From assembly GCA_012032855.1 (NCBI GenBank), contig JAAUQA010000201.1:1-6436 (forward strand): a stretch of DNA of 6,436 nucleotides, in the 5' to 3' direction. Source of the DNA: Candidatus Competibacteraceae bacterium. GTDB taxonomy: Bacteria; Pseudomonadota; Gammaproteobacteria; Competibacterales; Competibacteraceae. Under the pieces are notes generated by a model. It was given only the letters and a program-made list of their open reading frames with translations. It was not told where the DNA came from and ran no database searches. Below are positions 5,499 to 6,436 of the stretch, piece by piece (the first letter of the stretch is position 1; every line of letters begins with the position of its first letter). Position numbers and translations under genes: made by a program.

Positions 5499-6203
5499 AT
5501 GGCCGTTGAGATGTCCGAGCAGCGCTCCAGTGTCGACCCTGACGAAGTAGCCCGTTACACTGCACTCGCCAATCTTTGGTGGGACAACAGCGGTCCTTTC
5601 TGGCCCCTGCATCGATTGAACGAACTGAGGGTAGGCTATATTCGCGACCAACTCTGTCATTATTTTCAGCTTAACCCCCACTCACAAAAGCCGCTGGAGC
5701 CGTTGCGAATACTGGACATCGGTTGCGGTGGCGGTATTCTCAGCGAGGCGATGGCCAGAAGCGGCGCGACGGTACATGGTATCGACGTGGTGGAACGTAA
5801 TATCGCTATTGCCCGCCATCACGCTCAGCAAAACCAGCTTAATATTCAATATCAAATGATCACCGCTGAAGATCTGGCGCAACAGGGGAACGGCTATGAT
5901 ACTGTGTTAAACATGGAGGTTGTAGAACATGTCGCGCATTTGCCGGGCTTCGTCCAAGCGTGCAACCGGCTGGTGAGACCGGGCGGGTTGATGTTCATCG
6001 CTACTATTAACCGAACCCTGCTCGCTTGGCTGACCGCGATTATCGGAGCGGAATACATTCTGCGCTGGTTGCCGCGAGGCACTCATCAATGGCGCCGATT
6101 CCCCAAACCACATGAATTGGAAACCTTATTAAACCAGGATCAGCTGCAGGTGGTCGCACGAACCGGTGTAAAAGTGAATCCGCTGACCCGGCAATGGCAT
6201 TAA
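5499..6203 (+). CDS. ubiG: Ubiquinone biosynthesis O-methyltransferase UbiG, C-terminus frameshifted
   Basis: UbiG is a SAM-dependent methyltransferase that performs both O-methylations in ubiquinone synthesis at the inner membrane surface. As read the protein has 234 residues. It shows the UbiG N-terminus (DPDEVARYTALANLWWDNSG, 13-32, then PLHRLNELRVGYI, 36-48), SAM motif I LDIGCGGGILSEAMA (72-86) with D96 after the next strand, MEVVEHV, and the amphipathic membrane-contact region NRTLLAWL...GAEYILRWLPRGTH (from 171). After NPLTRQ the frame runs into W-H-stop, about 20 residues short of the E. coli protein; the missing tail is present one frame over (see 6194-6271). It is the second gene of a MerR-ubiG-SDR run, 22 nt after MerR. 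Upstream sequence in this frame back to 5448 overlaps MerR and is unlikely to be coding. Confidence 0.93.
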   Translation: MAVEMSEQRSSVDPDEVARYTALANLWWDNSGPFWPLHRLNELRVGYIRDQLCHYFQLNPHSQKPLEPLRILDIGCGGGILSEAMARSGATVHGIDVVERNIAIARHHAQQNQLNIQYQMITAEDLAQQGNGYDTVLNMEVVEHVAHLPGFVQACNRLVRPGGLMFIATINRTLLAWLTAIIGAEYILRWLPRGTHQWRRFPKPHELETLLNQDQLQVVARTGVKVNPLTRQWH

Positions 6204-6271
6204 CGCCGTTCATGAGCGTTAATTATATGCTGGTGGCACAACGATCAATCGATAGGGAGAAGACATTATGA
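6194..6271 (+). other. Displaced C-terminal tail of UbiG (one base missing near 6194)
   Basis: From ATG 6194 another frame reads MALTPFMSVNYMLVAQRSID and a few more residues to TGA 6271. The UbiG C-terminus ends with VNYML, and aligning NPLTRQ plus this frame to E. coli NPITNT...VDVNYML needs no gap (19 residues each). Reading CAAATGG instead of CAATGG at 6192-6197 joins the two, giving 257 residues. The restored stop would overlap the next start as ATGA. Confidence 0.85.
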
Positions 6272-6436
6272 GGGTTGCCCTCTTCGGCGGTACCGGTTTT
6301 GTAGGCAGTTATTTAGTCCGGAAATTGTTGGAACGTCAGCATCAGCCGGTATTGCTGGTGCGCCCCGGCAGCGAGAGCAAGGTTGAACAACACGAGCGTT
6401 GCGTGCTGGTTCCCGGCGATATCAACGATCTTGACG
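6268..6436 (+). CDS. Atypical SDR, NAD(P)-binding epimerase/NDUFA9-like protein (5' part)
   Basis: Only the first 56 residues are in the window; the gene runs off the right edge. It begins MRVALFGGTGFVGSYLVRKL: the GGTGFVG turn is the dinucleotide-binding motif of atypical (extended-like) short-chain dehydrogenases, followed by LLVRPGSESK where the cofactor ribose or phosphate is usually read, and PGDINDLD, a typical later strand and turn. The start is ATG 6268 with AGGGAG at 6254-6259 upstream. It overlaps the reconstructed ubiG stop by ATGA, so the two are probably coupled. Members of this group include complex I subunit NDUFA9 and yeast Coq11, which is tied to coenzyme Q synthesis; sugar epimerase-like roles are also possible. 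The catalytic part is not visible, so no substrate can be named. Confidence 0.85.
   Translation, partial: MRVALFGGTGFVGSYLVRKLLERQHQPVLLVRPGSESKVEQHERCVLVPGDINDLD

Noticed and set aside
5409..5681. Minus-strand open frame across the MerR-ubiG junction
   Set aside because: It has no family signature or ribosome binding site and lies opposite two well-supported genes.

Overview
The window looks like chromosomal DNA of a gammaproteobacterium. The support is a UbiG methyltransferase of the Gram-negative type, a Tat-exported high-potential iron-sulfur protein (HiPIP, typical of purple sulfur bacteria and related chemotrophs), a DUF3617 periplasmic protein and a TAXI-type fused TRAP permease. Base composition is near 50% GC, with AT-rich intergenic gaps. 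I cannot name the genus. No RNA gene, insertion sequence or CRISPR array is visible.

Left block (1-2217, + strand): the 3' end of an unidentified gene overlaps, by a GTGA junction, the start of a fused TRAP permease. One extra A near position 1401 splits the permease into two reading frames; removing it restores a 700-residue protein.

Middle block (2259-4214, - strand): reading right to left, a DCC (DUF393) thiol-disulfide protein, an unrecognised secreted or membrane-anchored protein, a HiPIP followed by a clear hairpin terminator, and a DUF3617 periplasmic protein. The DUF3617 gene converges on the TRAP genes.

Right block (4215-6436, + strand): an AT-rich divergent control region of about 300 bp, then a tight three-gene run. 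It holds a MerR-type regulator with a cobalamin-binding domain of the CarH/LitR class, ubiG (ubiquinone O-methyltransferase), and the start of an atypical NAD(P)-binding SDR that overlaps the reconstructed ubiG end by ATGA. The ubiG tail is out of frame by one missing base near 6194; the displaced tail still encodes the conserved VNYML ending.

The most interesting signal is regulatory. The MerR-B12 promoter carries two GACAA-containing repeats spaced exactly 11 bp over the predicted -10, plus a matching copy in the -35. The same TGGACA core recurs in the other gaps of the DCC/secreted protein/HiPIP side. I infer a possible light- or cobalamin-responsive local regulon linking quinone synthesis, thiol chemistry and HiPIP electron transfer. 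This rests on motif reading only.
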